Shown here piece after piece: positions 35,059 through 47,004 of a stretch of DNA of 64,000 nucleotides. The DNA lies in NCBI RefSeq assembly GCF_050624435.1, contig NC_134540.1, positions 107,847,739 to 107,911,738 on the forward strand, given 5' to 3'. The translations under genes were made by a program, and so were the position numbers. This stretch comes from Tenrec ecaudatus (lineage: Eukaryota; Chordata; Mammalia; Afrosoricida; Tenrecidae). Within the stretch, counting starts at the first letter, position 1. Each line of letters opens with the position of its first letter. A model generated the notes under the pieces. That model was given only the letters and a program-made list of their open reading frames with translations, ran no database searches and was not told where the DNA came from.

Positions 35059-35627
35059 TGTGATAGGCAGCGTTTGAGAAACAATACCAGGACACTTGTG
35101 AATATATATATATGATTTAAATACACACTATATATGTATAGATTGATTTATATAGTGACAAGGAATACAACAGCTCATTAGTCTGCACAGCAGTACAGAG
35201 GGCTCAGTCCAACTCGCTTTCGTGGAACAGTAAATATACTGAAGGTCTTCAACTCACGCTGGCTGCTGGCCCAAGATCAAGGCAGCAGACAGCAGAATCT
35301 GTGGTCAAGCAGCAGACATCGCAGCGTGGGGCCGCGCCAGCAGGAAGATGAGACGTGGAGGCGTAGCAGAGGCCAGTACCGTGGGAGTGGGAGCGAAGCA
35401 GGTCCCGATGGAACCTCACACTCCAGAGATGCCTGGCAAGGAGACAGGATGCAGCAGCTGGTTGAGGCACAGGACTAGCTCAGGCAGCAGTGCACTGGTC
35501 TGCCCATTGAGGAGGAGAGAGGGAGGCCGGCCTCAGGCAGCCATTAATCTCAGGCACCCTCCAATCAAGCGGCTCCCTGATTGGCAGTCTAAACTGGGCC
35601 CACCTGTTCCTACAGGATCCATGTTCG
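35059..35627 (-). mobile_element. LTR-like element, GC-richer
   Basis: Plus reading starts 'tgtgataggcagcgtttgag' with 'aaacaataccaggacacttg', like other LTR ends here. Matching flanks cacag (35,054-35,058 and 35,628-35,632) suggest a 5-bp duplication. The inner right terminus reads 'cg' not 'ca', and the match could be chance. Confidence 0.4.
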
Positions 35628-35647
35628 CACAGAAAATCTATCACCTA

Positions 35648-36579
35648 CGAGGGGATGCCCCTCCTCACAAAAAAACAAATAGATAACAAGTTCTGCGGGG
35701 ACGAGCTTTCAGAGGCACATTTTCCCAGCCAGGCGAGCAGAGCATCAGCAGCTTGCTCTGAGTGAGACACCCAGTGACATCGCCTGGGAAGGATGGTTCT
35801 TGTCACAGTGAATTTTTTTTTTGTAAAAGCAGTTTCACTTGAACTTCTCTCTTTTCTTCAAATGGAAGATTTAAGAAAGCAGTTGCCATTGTGAAATTTT
35901 GTTTCCTGATTGGCATAATGTCGCAGAAACTGTTGCGATGTTGAACACAGCTTACAAGGACAGCCACTATGGGGAAAACTCGGGTGTACAATTGGTTTCT
36001 GCGTTTCAAAAAAGGCGAAATGTTGATTGATGACAAACCTCAATTTGGATGTCCATCAACTTCCCGAGTGGATGAAAATGTCCACTTGTAGTGCATTTGG
36101 AATTCATTCCACCAGGTCAGATTGTTAATCAAGCTTTCTATTTAGAAGTTCTGAAAATATAGGCTAACAATGTGCAACAGAAAAGGCCTGATTGGTGGCA
36201 GATGGGGCACTGGTTTCACCACTACAATGCACCTGACCATGCAGTCATCTCAGTGTCCCAGGTTTTGGTAGAATGCAGCATACCTCTGTTGTCTCACACA
36301 CCTTATTCACCTGACCTTGTTCCATATGACTTCTTTTTGTTTCCGCAAGTGCAGAGGGACAGGAAAGGACAGCGATTTGATGACATAGAATAGGTGAGGG
36401 GAAAAAGCCATCCAAACAGATGAGTTTGAAAATGTTTCCAAGAATAGAGTGGCATATTTTACAAATGTATTAAGTCTAATAGGGAGCACTTTGCAGGTGA
36501 TACGGTTGTTTTGTAAAAAAAAAAATTAAATACATACCTCTGAAAAAAAGAATTCCGGATTTTGGGGGTTAGCCCCTTG
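35648..36579 (+). pseudogene. Mariner transposon with broken transposase
   Basis: A Tc1/mariner element. The left end cgaggggatgcccc is matched by an inverted right end (cccttg at 36,579). A TA lies on the left (35,646-35,647), with TG in place of TA on the right. Transposase pieces are readable in several frames: W-F-L-R-F-K-K-G-E-M-L-I-D-D-K-P near 35,990-36,030, then Q-A-F-Y-L-E-V-L near 36,130 and Y-S-P-D-L-V-P-Y-D-F-F-L-F near 36,305. Of the DD34D triad, the first Asp region is deleted (about 350 bp missing from a usual ~1.3 kb). The second Asp is replaced (HHYNAPDH), and the third is kept. Not functional. Confidence 0.85.
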
Positions 36580-36865
36580 TGCAGTATTACAGATTAGAAA
36601 AGTTTACAAGATTGAATCAGGACCCTCTGACTCTATTACCTGTGGTGTGACTCATGACCATGGATGGCCCCATAGTGTTCGAATTTCCATCAAGGGCACA
36701 TTCAGGTAACTTCCTGAAGGCAAGGTTGCCCCTCTCGTGGCTGAGCAGGGGAGTTGCACTAATCCATTTTCAAATATCCTCTGCCACAGGGCCAATTTGT
36801 TTATATTGCCATCTTTTCATAGTGCGAGTATTGGTGATAACATTTCCAAAATACGTGATCTTTGC
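36580..36865. other. Unassigned intergenic sequence
   Basis: No gene or named repeat recognised between the mariner and the RTE fragment. Confidence 0.35.
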
Positions 36866-37267
36866 TTCTAGGGAGTGTTCTGTCTGAACTGTTTGTTCTT
36901 TTGGAAACCCGGCACCACAATCCCCAAGTATCTACTCTTCTTTGGTTTTCCGTATTCAGTGTTCAACCTTTGCATGCATATGTGCCCCTTTGTCTTCAAA
37001 AATGCTATTCTGTTTTTCAACACTTTACAGAGCTCGTGTGTAGCAGATTTACCCAATGCAATGCAGCTTGATTTCTTGATTACTTTTTCCACGATCCTTG
37101 ATTGCAGATAGCAAGATAAAGTCCTTTACTACCGTAACCCTTTCTTTGTTTATCATGATGTCACCCGCCGATCCAGTTGTGAGGATTTGCTTTACATTGA
37201 GTTGTATTCCATATTGAAAGCTATAATCCTTCATCTTCAAGTCCTCCTCACTTTGACAAGTAAGGTT
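36866..37267 (-). mobile_element. RTE: RTE LINE fragment, antisense
   Basis: Minus frames 36,868-37,092 and 37,049-37,318 read C-I-A-L-G-K-S-A-T-H-E-L and G-D-I-M-I-N-K-E-R-V-T-V-V-K-D-F, both typical of the RTE region after RT. The two frames overlap, so there is at least one frameshift. The fragment stops just upstream of the catalytic box. Confidence 0.8.
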
Positions 37268-37297
37268 GTGTAAGTCATAGTTTTCCACACAGTGCTC

Positions 37298-37570
37298 AGA
37301 ATTTAAGCTCCAATCCATCTCCTTCTGTGACCACAGATTTTATTTTAAAGTCGTTAGCTTTATTAAAATTCAGGGACTAGTTTAAGGCTCCCTTGGGGGG
37401 CTGCTTGTTTTAGGACAAACCTTTAAGACCCCAAGTGCTATTTTTTCTAATAGCTGCCACCATCTGATTCATTCACCACACTTTATGACAGCACTCAGCT
37501 CTTCAGTGATTGCTTCATAAAGGTGAGCCTTGTGTAGGATCACATTTCAGGAACTACTTGTTCTTTGATT
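37298..37570 (-). mobile_element. ~1 kb LINE-like repeat, antisense end
   Basis: 'cagaatttaagctccaatcc', 'acctttaagaccccaagtgc', 'gcttcataaaggtgagcctt' and 'gtgtaggatcacatttcagg' match 29,228-29,500. Confidence 0.55.
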
Positions 37571-37599
37571 AGGCCTTACATCTGAAAGTACAAGTTCAA

Positions 37600-38900
37600 A
37601 GCCATTCATATAATATATCTTCATAGGCAACATAGTTTTAGCTTTCTTTTTATTTCCTTACACTGTCTTGCTAAGCTGAAATTCTTAATTTTGATAAAGT
37701 ACAATTTATCAATATATTCTATGAATGTCTTATTGATGTTATATATAAAGATTCTTTTTCTAGTCTAGGGTCATCTACAGTTTTGTGCACTTTAAAGTCT
37801 ACAATACATTTGGTGAAACAGGATTATATGTGCTTTTGAAGTTGTTTTAGAAATAATTTTTTAGACTTTTATCTAAGTATTTCACCTTTTGGTGCTATAA
37901 ATTACACTGTTTTAGAATATTTGTATCCAATTATTCATTGATTGCTCTTAAAAATAAAAATTGTATGTTGGTTTTTTTATACTTAAACCTTGCTAAACTG
38001 ATGTTGTGTGTGTTAGATTTTTGTATTTTTTTCCCTCTTAGGCAAAGATCCCTCATTTGTATGCATTTTATTTCTTTTTCTTCTCTTATTTTATCAGCTA
38101 GGATTTCCAGTATGATGTTGAATAGAAGTAGGATATCTTTACCTTCTTCTCAATATTACAAGAAGTTCAGTCTTTCACTGTTAACTATGTTAGCTGTAGA
38201 CTTTTATGTATGTGTCCTCTATCAGGCTAATAAAGGTCCCATCTGTTTCCAATATGCTGAGAATTGTTTTATGGTTAGTCATTATCGATATTTATAAAAA
38301 GCTTTTTTGGTACATATTATGAGAGGATCATATTATTTTCTTTTTCATTTTAATAGAATGAATTTCATGGATTGACTTTTCAATGTTGAACAATTTGAGA
38401 AATACGTCTTATTCAGTTGGATTATACATTCTCTTTAATATTTTGTTGTCTTAATTTAATATTATATGTCCATAGTTTGGGGTCTAAGTTCATAAAGTAT
38501 ACCGATCTTCAATTTTTTCTCTTGAAATAACTTGTCTGGTTTTAGTGTCAAGGTACTTCTGAATTAAAAAAGGAATTGGGAGATATTATTTATTATTCTG
38601 TGTTCTAAAAGAGATTTTGTAGTGTTGGTTTTATATTTTCTTAAATATTTGATAGAAATCGTCTTTGAAGTCCTTTTTATATTGGAAGGTTTTCAAGTGT
38701 TAATTCCATTTATTTAATAGACAAGGGTATTTAGGTTAATTCCATTTATTTAATAGACAAGGATATTTATATATTTTTCTTGAATAAACTTTGATAGTTG
38801 TGTCTCTCAAGACATCTCCTCATTTTATCTAAGTTGTTAAATTTATGGGCATAAAGTTGTTCATAACATGCCCTTATTCTTCTCTTATTTATGTAACAGT
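37600..38900 (-). mobile_element. L1 ORF2 fragment, antisense, old
   Basis: In antisense the run 'aggatttccagtatgatgtt', 'gttaactatgttagctgtag', 'tatgctgagaattgttttat' and 'gaatttcatggattgacttt' follows the order of the L1 reverse transcriptase/C-terminal region. No frame stays open. A 34-bp segment is duplicated at 38,700-38,769. Confidence 0.7.
38700..38769. repeat. 36-bp-period tandem duplication
   Basis: 'ttaattccatttatttaata' plus the following 14 bases occur twice (38,700-38,733 and 38,736-38,769) with one difference. A local duplication inside old L1. Confidence 0.9.
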
Positions 38901-39424
38901 TTTATTTGTTTTTGATCCTGCAAATGTGTGTTCTCCTTCTATTTACCTTGGTTAGCTTAGTGAAACACAAAACCAAGACTTGTTGACTCTGACTAATGGC
39001 AAGACCATGTGTTATAGAAATCACGATTCCATGCAGTTTTCTAGATAATAAACTTTCTGATCCTAAATGATAGCCTTTTACTTCCCTAAAAACCCCATAA
39101 TAGTGAATTTTTGTCTGTGAGTCCTGTGTGGCCATTTTTTAAAAACACATTGTTATTAGCTGCCCATTTCCTCCCAACATCTCCTGTCATAAATCCCCCC
39201 CCCCCAAAAAAAAACTATTATACTTACTGTCTATATAGACCAACTTATCCTGGGTTTCATCTCCTTTTGATAGATTTTTACATTGATTCAGTTTTAAAAA
39301 GCAAAGGTAAATACACATGAATTAAGCTTCTAGGGAGTCCCGTCTGACGGTACACTGGGCATGGGAAGAGCCTTGCCATCATGCAGAGCGCACCGGAAAA
39401 TGGATGACTGCAGATGCAGTGAGG
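38901..39424. other. Unassigned sequence
   Basis: Contains a C10A9 run at about 39,197-39,214. 39,318-39,420 could be a degraded repeat. Nothing coding. Confidence 0.3.
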
Positions 39425-39775
39425 TTAAATTTTAACGCCTTATCATCTGCTCTCCCTTTTGATGTATTTTAAATTTGTTCTAGTTTTAATAGTTTCTGCT
39501 TTACTTTGAGGTTTTGGTGTCTTACTTTGTTAATATTTTTTGTACATTTTTCTGCATATGAAATCCAGGATAGGCAAACCTATAGAGACAGTTACTGAAT
39601 TAATGATTTCTCGGGAGTGGGGGGAGGATGGTTGAAAATGGGGAACTAATGAGTACAAAAAAGAATAAAATATTCTAATATTGATTGTGGTGTCGATTGT
39701 ACATTCTTTTTATTATGATCGAACTATTAAATTGTATGACATGTGACAATAAAACGGTTTTCTAAAAAGTTAAAT
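39425..39775 (+). mobile_element. ~1 kb LINE-like repeat, 3' part, sense
   Basis: 'ggataggcaaacctatagag', 'gagtggggggaggatggttg' and 'gaataaaatattctaatatt', then 'gacaataaaacggttttcta', parallel 60,780-60,990. Confidence 0.6.
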
Positions 39776-39838
39776 CATACCAAAAATCATAATAACCTAA
39801 CAACAACAACAACAGCAACAAAATAACACACAGTAAAA

Positions 39839-40615
39839 CCTTTTCTGCCCACTATTTTCTCTCTCCAACTCCACTCCCGCTGCTGAGATCACAGCTCCTG
39901 CTAAGTGAGCAGCGAAGCCCTCTTCCCCTAGCTGCCATGTGATTGTCTGCCTGAACCTCATCAGCCGTGATGAGATGTTCTCCGAAATCTCCAAGATGCA
40001 GGTGATTGCAGATGAGCTGTGCCTAGAAATGGAGGGGAAGGTGCTAGTACGACTTACTGTAGCATCGATGACTCCCTCGTTGGTAGAAATGCCTCAGCGG
40101 AAGGCTCCAATGACCATGGAACGGAAAGCACCGTGGTCACTGGTGTTGATATTGTCATGAACCATCACTTGCAGGAGACCAGTTTCACAAAAGAAGCCTA
40201 CAAGAAATGCTTCAAAGACTACATGAAATCAATCAAAAGTAAACTTGAAGAACAGAAACCAGAAAGAGTAAAACATTTTATGACTGGGGCTGCAGAACAA
40301 ATCAAGCACACCTTTCAGAATTTTGAAAAAACAGCCAGTTTGGGTGAAAACGTGAATCCGGATCGCATGATTCCTCTGCTGGATTACCGGGAGGACAGTG
40401 TGAGAATACATGGGGATACGTGAGGAGACATGTTCTTCTTTAAGGATGGCAGAAAGATGGAGAAATGTTTACACCGAGGGCAACTCATGGATTGATTGCC
40501 GGCTATCCTAACTGGCTGCTGATCATCCACACAACACTAGCACTTAGACAAATGGAACTGATGTCAACTTGAACTCTTCATTTCCTTTTGACCTTGATTT
40601 ATTTGGAGTGGAGGT
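39839..40615 (+). pseudogene. TPT1: TPT1 (TCTP) processed pseudogene
   Basis: Intronless retrocopy of translationally controlled tumour protein mRNA. It starts with a ccttttctgccc 5' terminal oligopyrimidine-like leader, so the copy reaches the mRNA start. The start codon position reads GTG (39,939). Then L-I-S-R-D-E-M-F-S and E-M-E-G-K are in frame, and a 1-bp deletion follows near 40,045. The second frame (40,019-40,423) carries the rest: [15 protein letters not shown] and A-A-E-Q-I-K-H. The usual stop is TTA at about 40,469, and a local rearrangement precedes it. The TPT1 3' UTR is recognisable ('catccacacaacactagcac', 'tgatttatttggagtggagg'). Not functional. Confidence 0.93.
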
Positions 40616-40639
40616 TTTTCTTCTTTTTTAATGGCCTTT

Positions 40640-41028
40640 TCCTAAGGGAGAAACTGGAAGCGTCCTCTCTCTCTCTGCCTCTTTGCCTTCCTGCTGGCTG
40701 GGACTTTGGAGGCTTCCAGAGGGAGCCCATTGTGCGCTGCCTGGCCCTGAGCGCTGTTGTCATCCGGACAGGTTTCCGCTGACCTTGGACCCACTAACTC
40801 AGCACCCAATGGCCCTTGCTCTTCGTGCATCTCCTCCTGCATCATTGGCCTGCTGCTACGTACCTCATTCTGAAGAGAACACTGGGAGCATCAGCTCCGT
40901 GGACTTAGGATCCATAGACGGGCTTGGATGCTTTCTCGACACAAGATTACTTCCTGACATAAAGCTCTTTCCTACACATAGATGCACGTCGCTGGTTTTG
41001 TTTATCTAGATCATGCAGCCTTAAGACA
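40640..41028 (+). mobile_element. LTR-like element, diverged
   Basis: 'gacataaagctctttcctac' and 'tcgctggttttgtttatcta' near the right end match the 3' part of the other LTRs. The left border directly follows the TPT1 copy and is not defined. Confidence 0.45.
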
Positions 41029-41779
41029 ATAATTTTAAGTTGCCTGCTATTGGGAAAGCTCAAAACCAAGAAATTTTAACCAAATCCAATGACTTCCAAA
41101 TCCGTGACCTTGGGGAAGCAGTCCTCCTCTTCCCTTACTAGGGAATTATAGCTTTAAATCCAAAGGAGTATATGTGTTTATTTAATCTGCAACAGGTGGG
41201 TTTAAGTAAAGTCCAGTTCATAGTGGGTTCACCAACTGAGATCTATCTGGTGTTGCTTATGCAGACCACCTCCAGAAGAATAATATCTACAGTCCGGGTA
41301 GCCAATAGTATGGATCTGGGTCTAGAAAGAAACTTGGCTAAAATTGCACAATGGGATACAAGGTGGATTCTCCCCCTTGGTGGTTACTAATAGCAATGTC
41401 AAGTGTTTTCTCCCCTTACTTACCAGCAGAACTGAAATAATCTTCTTAGAGACAGACATGTTCCCCCCTCCTCTTGATCATGAATCTCCACCAGAACACC
41501 AATGTAGAAGTGTACAGAACATCACTGTATTGAACACCAATGTAGGAGTGTCCACCTAGTAAAGATGACTGTAGGGCACTGCCAAGTAGTATGGACTACT
41601 TGACCCTCTTCTGTCTCTAAGGAGCAATTGTCCCCCGCTGAGGTGACACCTCCCCTGTAGAAGTGGTCTGTAAGATGTACAAATAAGAGAATGATTACAA
41701 ACATTAGCTAGTCATACTACCTACCCCATTACCTGTGAGGCTGTTTCGAAGGACTTCATGACCTGAGAGTCACTGATTG
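41029..41779. other. Unassigned intergenic sequence
   Basis: No gene or named repeat. A phrase 'gaacaccaatgtagaagtgt' is imperfectly repeated at 41,494 and 41,533. Confidence 0.3.
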
Positions 41780-42000
41780 TTTTTGTCTTGGTGGTTGTTC
41801 TAATAGCAGCAGTATCATACAATATGCTTTTGGTGATTCATTAATTTCTCTTAGTGTAATATTCTCCAGATCCAACCCTGCCATCAGGTACTTTGTGGTT
41901 TTATCACTGTTTTTTTTTCCAGTGATGCATAATATTCCATTGTGTGTATGTACCAGTTTCTTTATCCATTTTTCTGTTGATGGGATTATGTGCTGAGTGA
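41780..42000 (-). mobile_element. L1 3' UTR fragment, antisense
   Basis: 'gatgcataatattccattgt' and 'ttctttatccatttttctgt', then tgatggga, are antisense L1 landmarks. Confidence 0.7.
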
Positions 42001-42367
42001 GGATGTGCTGGGAGGAGTGGAGGGGGAGGAACAAAGAAGAAAAGAGAAAAAAGCAAAACGGCTACCTGCAAGGTGTTGGTCCAATCAGTGTAGACTGTAG
42101 TGGGGAGGAGGTAGATTTGGGTCCTGTGAGAGCAGTAGGCAGGGGACAGGGTGTGTCTCTGCCCAGAGCATGTGGTGTGTGCTCCTCAGCTGAGCAGCTG
42201 TTGAGGGCCTCTGTCCACACAGGGCCACCAGATGCTAGAGAGACAGGAACTGCAACTGGGAAGTGATGGGGAATAGGAATTGGGAAGAGGTGCTCTTTGA
42301 TGGTCAGACAACTTTTGTGTTTCCCTGGATACATGATTCTAGGTTGATGTTTTTGTGTGTATACATT

Positions 42368-42560
42368 AAGCCCTGGAGGCTAATTGAAGGGTGGGTAATT
42401 CAAACCCACTAACTGCTCTGTGCTAGAAAGATGAGGTAGTCTGAGTTACAGCCTCTGAAACTCTATGGGGCAGCTCTACTTTGTGTAATAGGGTCACTGT
42501 TAACCAGAATAAACTCCCTGGCAGTGGGTGTGGTTTGGGTTGGTTTGGTTTAAAGATATC
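42368..42560 (+). mobile_element. AfroSINE: AfroSINE, sense
   Basis: 'aagccctggaggctaatt' head, 'aaagatgaggtagtctgagt', 'gaaactctatggggcagctc' and 'ggcagtgggtgtggtttggg' tail. The three conserved zones are in order. Confidence 0.8.
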
Positions 42561-42659
42561 TCTTCATTTTTTCCTGGTTTATATAGTTTCTCATGAGTTT
42601 GCTCTTATTTTTATCTTTACTTTTCGGTATGTAATATATATTTTAATCTCTTTTAGTTT

Positions 42660-43345
42660 TAATATATTTTAACCGCTTTAGATTTAGAGAAAATTAGGAA
42701 GATAGTATAGGGTTTCTACATAACAATTCATTGATGTTATTATCTCCTTTTATTATCTTTTTATTTATAATTAAAATACATTTATTATCATTGAAGTAGC
42801 ATATAATTATTAACTAAAGTCTGTACTTTATCTATTGTTTTAATTTAATGTTCTTTTTATATTCTCAAATCTTACCCAGGATATCTCATTTTATTAAGTT
42901 ATCCTGTCTTTATAGGTTCTTCTTGATTGTGACAGTTTCTTATATTTTTCTTGTTTTGATGACTCTGGTAGTTTTGGGGATTTGAGGTCAGTTATTTTGT
43001 AGGGTAGTCTATAATAGAGACTTGTGTGATGTTTCTCTCATGATAAGATTGGAATGATAAATTTTTGGAAGAATACCACAACAGAAAGTTATATTTCTAT
43101 GACATCATATCAAGGCTACATATTATAAACATGACTTAATCATTATTGATATTGCTCTTGATCACGTAGCTGGGGTAGTATTTGCTACTCCACTCCAAAG
43201 TCATATTTTCTCTTACACTTTTTCATAGCGTACTCTTTGACAGATACTCATTATGCATAGTCTATACTTAAGGAGTGGCCATTTCTTCCAAGAACTCCTT
43301 TAAGAGGTTCAATCTAAGGATTTTCTCCATCAAGCATATGGGCCC
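42660..43345 (-). mobile_element. Ancient L1 3' UTR, antisense
   Basis: 'tattaactaaagtctgtact', 'gattgtgacagtttcttata', 'gttattttgtagggtagtct', 'ctcatgataagattggaatg' and 'acttaaggagtggccatttc' run in the order of a well-known old mammalian L1 3' region in antisense. Confidence 0.75.
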
Positions 43346-44199
43346 CCCAGAGTTCCCAAGCCTTCAATGTCTAGGCCATTTGTGTCCATCTGGTACTTTC
43401 AACCACCAAACTGGAATATGATATTCTCTCTCCAGGGTAGAATTAGGAGGGAGCTTTCTTAGACCTAACTGGCCTCTGGGCAGAAAGGACTGTAATTGCC
43501 ATGCCACTAGCCTCGAAGCCTGCCAAGAATAATGAAAACTGAGATGAACACTTTGCCTGTGGTCAGTGCCCTCCTTTGGGTACTATGGCCAAAAGGTTGG
43601 GGAGCGGTATCTCCGGGTCTCTTAGTGCTATTCTTACCTTCAGGGGCTGCTATAGGGACCGAACACAAATCAGGAAAGTAAACCTTTCCCTAGTCACTGA
43701 AGCAAGAAATTATGTTTGCTATTTCAGAAAGCAGAGTTACATAAATGTCCCAGAATACAGTTCAAAGCAACTACTTTGTGAATAGCTTTACATTTTTTCA
43801 AATTTCATAACTTTAAAAATTTTACTAAAATAGCCATTTCCTCTCCTGCCATCTCCTGAGACTGGGAAAGCTGTGCACTCTGCTTACAGCACATGCACAT
43901 ATAGCCTGACAAAACACACGCAGGCAAACAAGGAGCAGAGTTCACTGCCCATAGATGGGCTTTGTTTTTAGAGAGCTTGACTTTTTCAGACCTTGAGCAC
44001 AACACACAGCTCAGTGGACAAATTGTTCTTCAGAAGGGCAAAGTGGCAAACTATGAGGCCTTTGAAAGTGTTGGACACTCTCACAAGTACAAGTGATGAA
44101 GCTTCCAGGAAATAAAATATATTTGTAGAAAAACTTATATCCAAGAAGACCTGGGACAGTGCTTTGACTGGTCATTCTACACCTCATATCTGATGCTTG
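43346..44199. other. Unassigned intergenic sequence
   Basis: No gene or named repeat. Confidence 0.35.
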
Positions 44200-44410
44200 G
44201 CACTCGTTGCTGTTGAGTTAGTTCCGACTCTTGGAGACCTTAGTGTACTGGAATGAAGCCTGACCCCGTCTCGCATGCTGTGGGTGCTGAGATAACTGAT
44301 CTCATTGGGGTTGCCCTGGTTTTCTCTGGCCTCAGAAAACAATAGCAACAACAACATGATATCCTTTTCTAGGGACTGGTCTTTTGTGGTAACATCTTCA
44401 AAGTGAGCGT
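44200..44410 (-). mobile_element. RTE: RTE 3' end, antisense
   Basis: 'gttgagttagttccgactct', 'gtactggaatgaagcctgac' and 'cttttctagggactggtctt' match the antisense RTE end at 3,830-4,040. Confidence 0.65.
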
Positions 44411-44825
44411 TCTAAAGGGACATGTAGATTAGCTTTCTTCTATAATTTCCCAAGTTCAATTGCTTTCTAATTTCTACAAAAATCTCCAGAAGTTGCTTGT
44501 GACCAAAGCACTCAACCATGTGAAACACCAGCCCCAGAACTAAGTCTCTGTTGAAAGAGTATGAAGTGTTACAAAGGAAAGGCAAGCATAATAGAATGTC
44601 TTGTTTCTTTTAAAAGGAGCACTTTCCTAATTATAAAAGTAACACCTATTACATAAAATTTTAATACAAGGATAAACAATAAATAAGAAATTAAATTAAA
44701 TTACAGTTTTACCTCCCAGGTATAAATATTATTAATAGTTTGTTTCCCATTCTGTTCTACTATAACAAGAATTTTCTTATGCCAAGTAACTCAGCTGTGA
44801 TGGATCAATAGGGAAACAACATTCA
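44411..44825. other. Unassigned intergenic sequence
   Basis: AT-rich, nothing coding. The part after 44,610 may be an old LINE 3' end. Confidence 0.3.
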
Positions 44826-44827
44826 TG

Positions 44828-45330
44828 TTATTGCCGTTAGGTGCCACAGAATTGGCTCTGACCCATAGCAACCCTGTGCACAACAGAATGAAACACTTCA
44901 TGGCTGTGTCATCCTCACAATTGTTCTATGCCCTAACCCATTGATACATATCGCCGAGAGACAAGTCCCCGGAGAAGGACTTGGTGAAGTGGAAGGGTAG
45001 CGCAAAAGAGGAAGACCCGCGACGAGATTGATTGACACAGTGCATGCTCATCAACCCCAACATGTAATGACATAAAACAAGTCTTTATTCTGTCCCAGAC
45101 AGTTCTGCTTCCTTTGTTCAGGTTTCCAGGATTTGAGATTGCTTCAAAGTTCTGCATATGGTTTGCAGCGGCTTCTTCCTCTGAAGTGGGGAGCTAAGTC
45201 CTTCCTCAGGTGTTCTGAGTGAGGAAGCTCTGCTGAAGCCTGGTCATTTGAAACATCAGTGACATCGCTTCCCGTGTCACAGCAGCACCCCCGCCACCAC
45301 AGTGTGACAAACTGGCAGACCAGGGTGGAA
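44828..45330. mobile_element. RTE: Mosaic of three RTE fragments
   Basis: Antisense 3' end at 44,828-44,930 ('ccgttaggtgccacagaatt'), then a sense 3' piece at 44,948-45,050 ('gaggaagacccgcgacgaga'), then an antisense 5' leader at about 45,190-45,330 ('ccaccacagtgtgacaaact'). The order suggests nested insertion or rearrangement. Confidence 0.6.
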
Positions 45331-47004
45331 CAGTGTCCATGTAACGGTAGAAATCAAGTTGGCTTAGATATGATCCCCGCCCCCCCCCCCAGCACTTTCA
45401 TGTTTTGACATGCTCAAGAGTAATTTTTCTTAAAATGAACAAAGGAGTCACCAATATATTTCAATAAACAAAACTAAAATAAACTACTTAATACGTTCAG
45501 TATTCTGACTGTCAATCTCTTTAGCTAAATTCACTGCTCAGTAGGGTTATTTTCTATTTTTTCCCATGATCATGGCTCACACACACTCCATTCATATCGG
45601 CTCTCTTCCTTCTAGCGTAATAGCAATATCCGCAGTGCCTTTCAGCCTCAGTTAAGAATCTTGTCAAGGCTTCCCGGTTCTTGACAACATCACATATTTA
45701 GGTTTTGTTATGTTAGCGCCATAGTTCACCAGATACCAGTTTCAATTGTCGTTATTGCAGCTACACACTCATCAACTCCGACACGTGCAATCACACCGTA
45801 AGTACTTACTTTGTCCCGGACGCTTCTCCGGTACTCAGCTGAGGTCACTTATGGGATTGTAGCTTCTGGACTTTCAGGACTGGAGTGCAGGGCCAGACTA
45901 AGTTGAATATCTAATATGATTTCTTCCTTTATGCATTTGGGGTTCATCCACTCCGATGAGGGGAACAGCTTGAGAATGGCTGGGCAGGTCTCTCCTTCAG
46001 CATGGCTCCATCTGGCTCGCTTGGACTTTCTTGCTTCAGGTTACTTGTATTTCTTACATGACAACTAGCTTCGCCCAGAGCATGTATTCCCAGTGAGGAA
46101 GGGGAAATCTGCACAGTTTCTGAAGACTAGTCTATTTTTCACCCCGGGACAGCCTTGATTCAATGTGAGAGGAGACCGGACAAGCTCATGAATGAAGAGC
46201 GATGGTCTTCACTTTTAGGAGTCCTCCTGGAGAGGCTCTCTTGGAGCTCTGGTCTATGGCAGCAACATCAACCCTAAACTATGGTCTATTAGAGACTAGT
46301 TTCCAACTTGTAGATTTACTATCATTCATGTACCTATTCTTCTATTTACTTAAAATTTGGGGAAATTTAAAATGTGTAGCTATTTTAAGCATTGCTTCAG
46401 AGAACATCCTTTTCCTATGTTTCTTGTCAGGCCGCCTCAAATACATAAACAAATGCACTGCTTTTTCAATAAATCATAAATGAGGATGTTGGAGAAACGA
46501 TAAATTTACTATAAAGCTCTTGAAGCAAAAGTGTATGAAACTTGCCAATAATTTTTTTGGAAAAAGAATAGGGAGAAGAGACTTACCCAAGTGTTTAAAG
46601 TATTCTAATAGAAATTAAATCCTAGTTGAAGAAGACACATAACTTAATGGAACAGAGAAGAACATAGAAACAGACTTAGGTATATGTGTTTGTTCAATGA
46701 TAGCATTCCATCCAGTGGATGGTAATGTATCATTTATTTGCAAAACAAGGTAATACATTTCATTATAAAAACAATACATAGTCAATATAGGAAATCTCCA
46801 CTGCCCATGGCATTCCCATCCAAAGATGCTAATGTTTCAGTGTCTTTTCTTCTAATACTTTTCTATACATGGTTATTATTCATTTTCTGAAATATGTTCT
46901 TGTTCATTGTATAAGTTGTGATAAAGATTTTTACAAAGTAATGTTTTATTGTGATTGTGATGTTTACATATCATTTAGGTTCCCATTCAACATTCTCTAC
47001 ACAA
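45331..47004. other. Unassigned intergenic sequence
   Basis: No gene or clearly named repeat in 1.7 kb. A GC-rich run 'ccccgccccccccccagca' lies at about 45,375. Confidence 0.35.

Noticed and set aside
39197..39214. C10A9 run as a signal
   Set aside because: A homopolymer pair without context; may also be sequencing or assembly noise.
40019..40423. 134-codon frame as a functional TPT1 gene
   Set aside because: It holds only the C-terminal part; the start codon is GTG, a 1-bp deletion breaks the frame and the end is rearranged.
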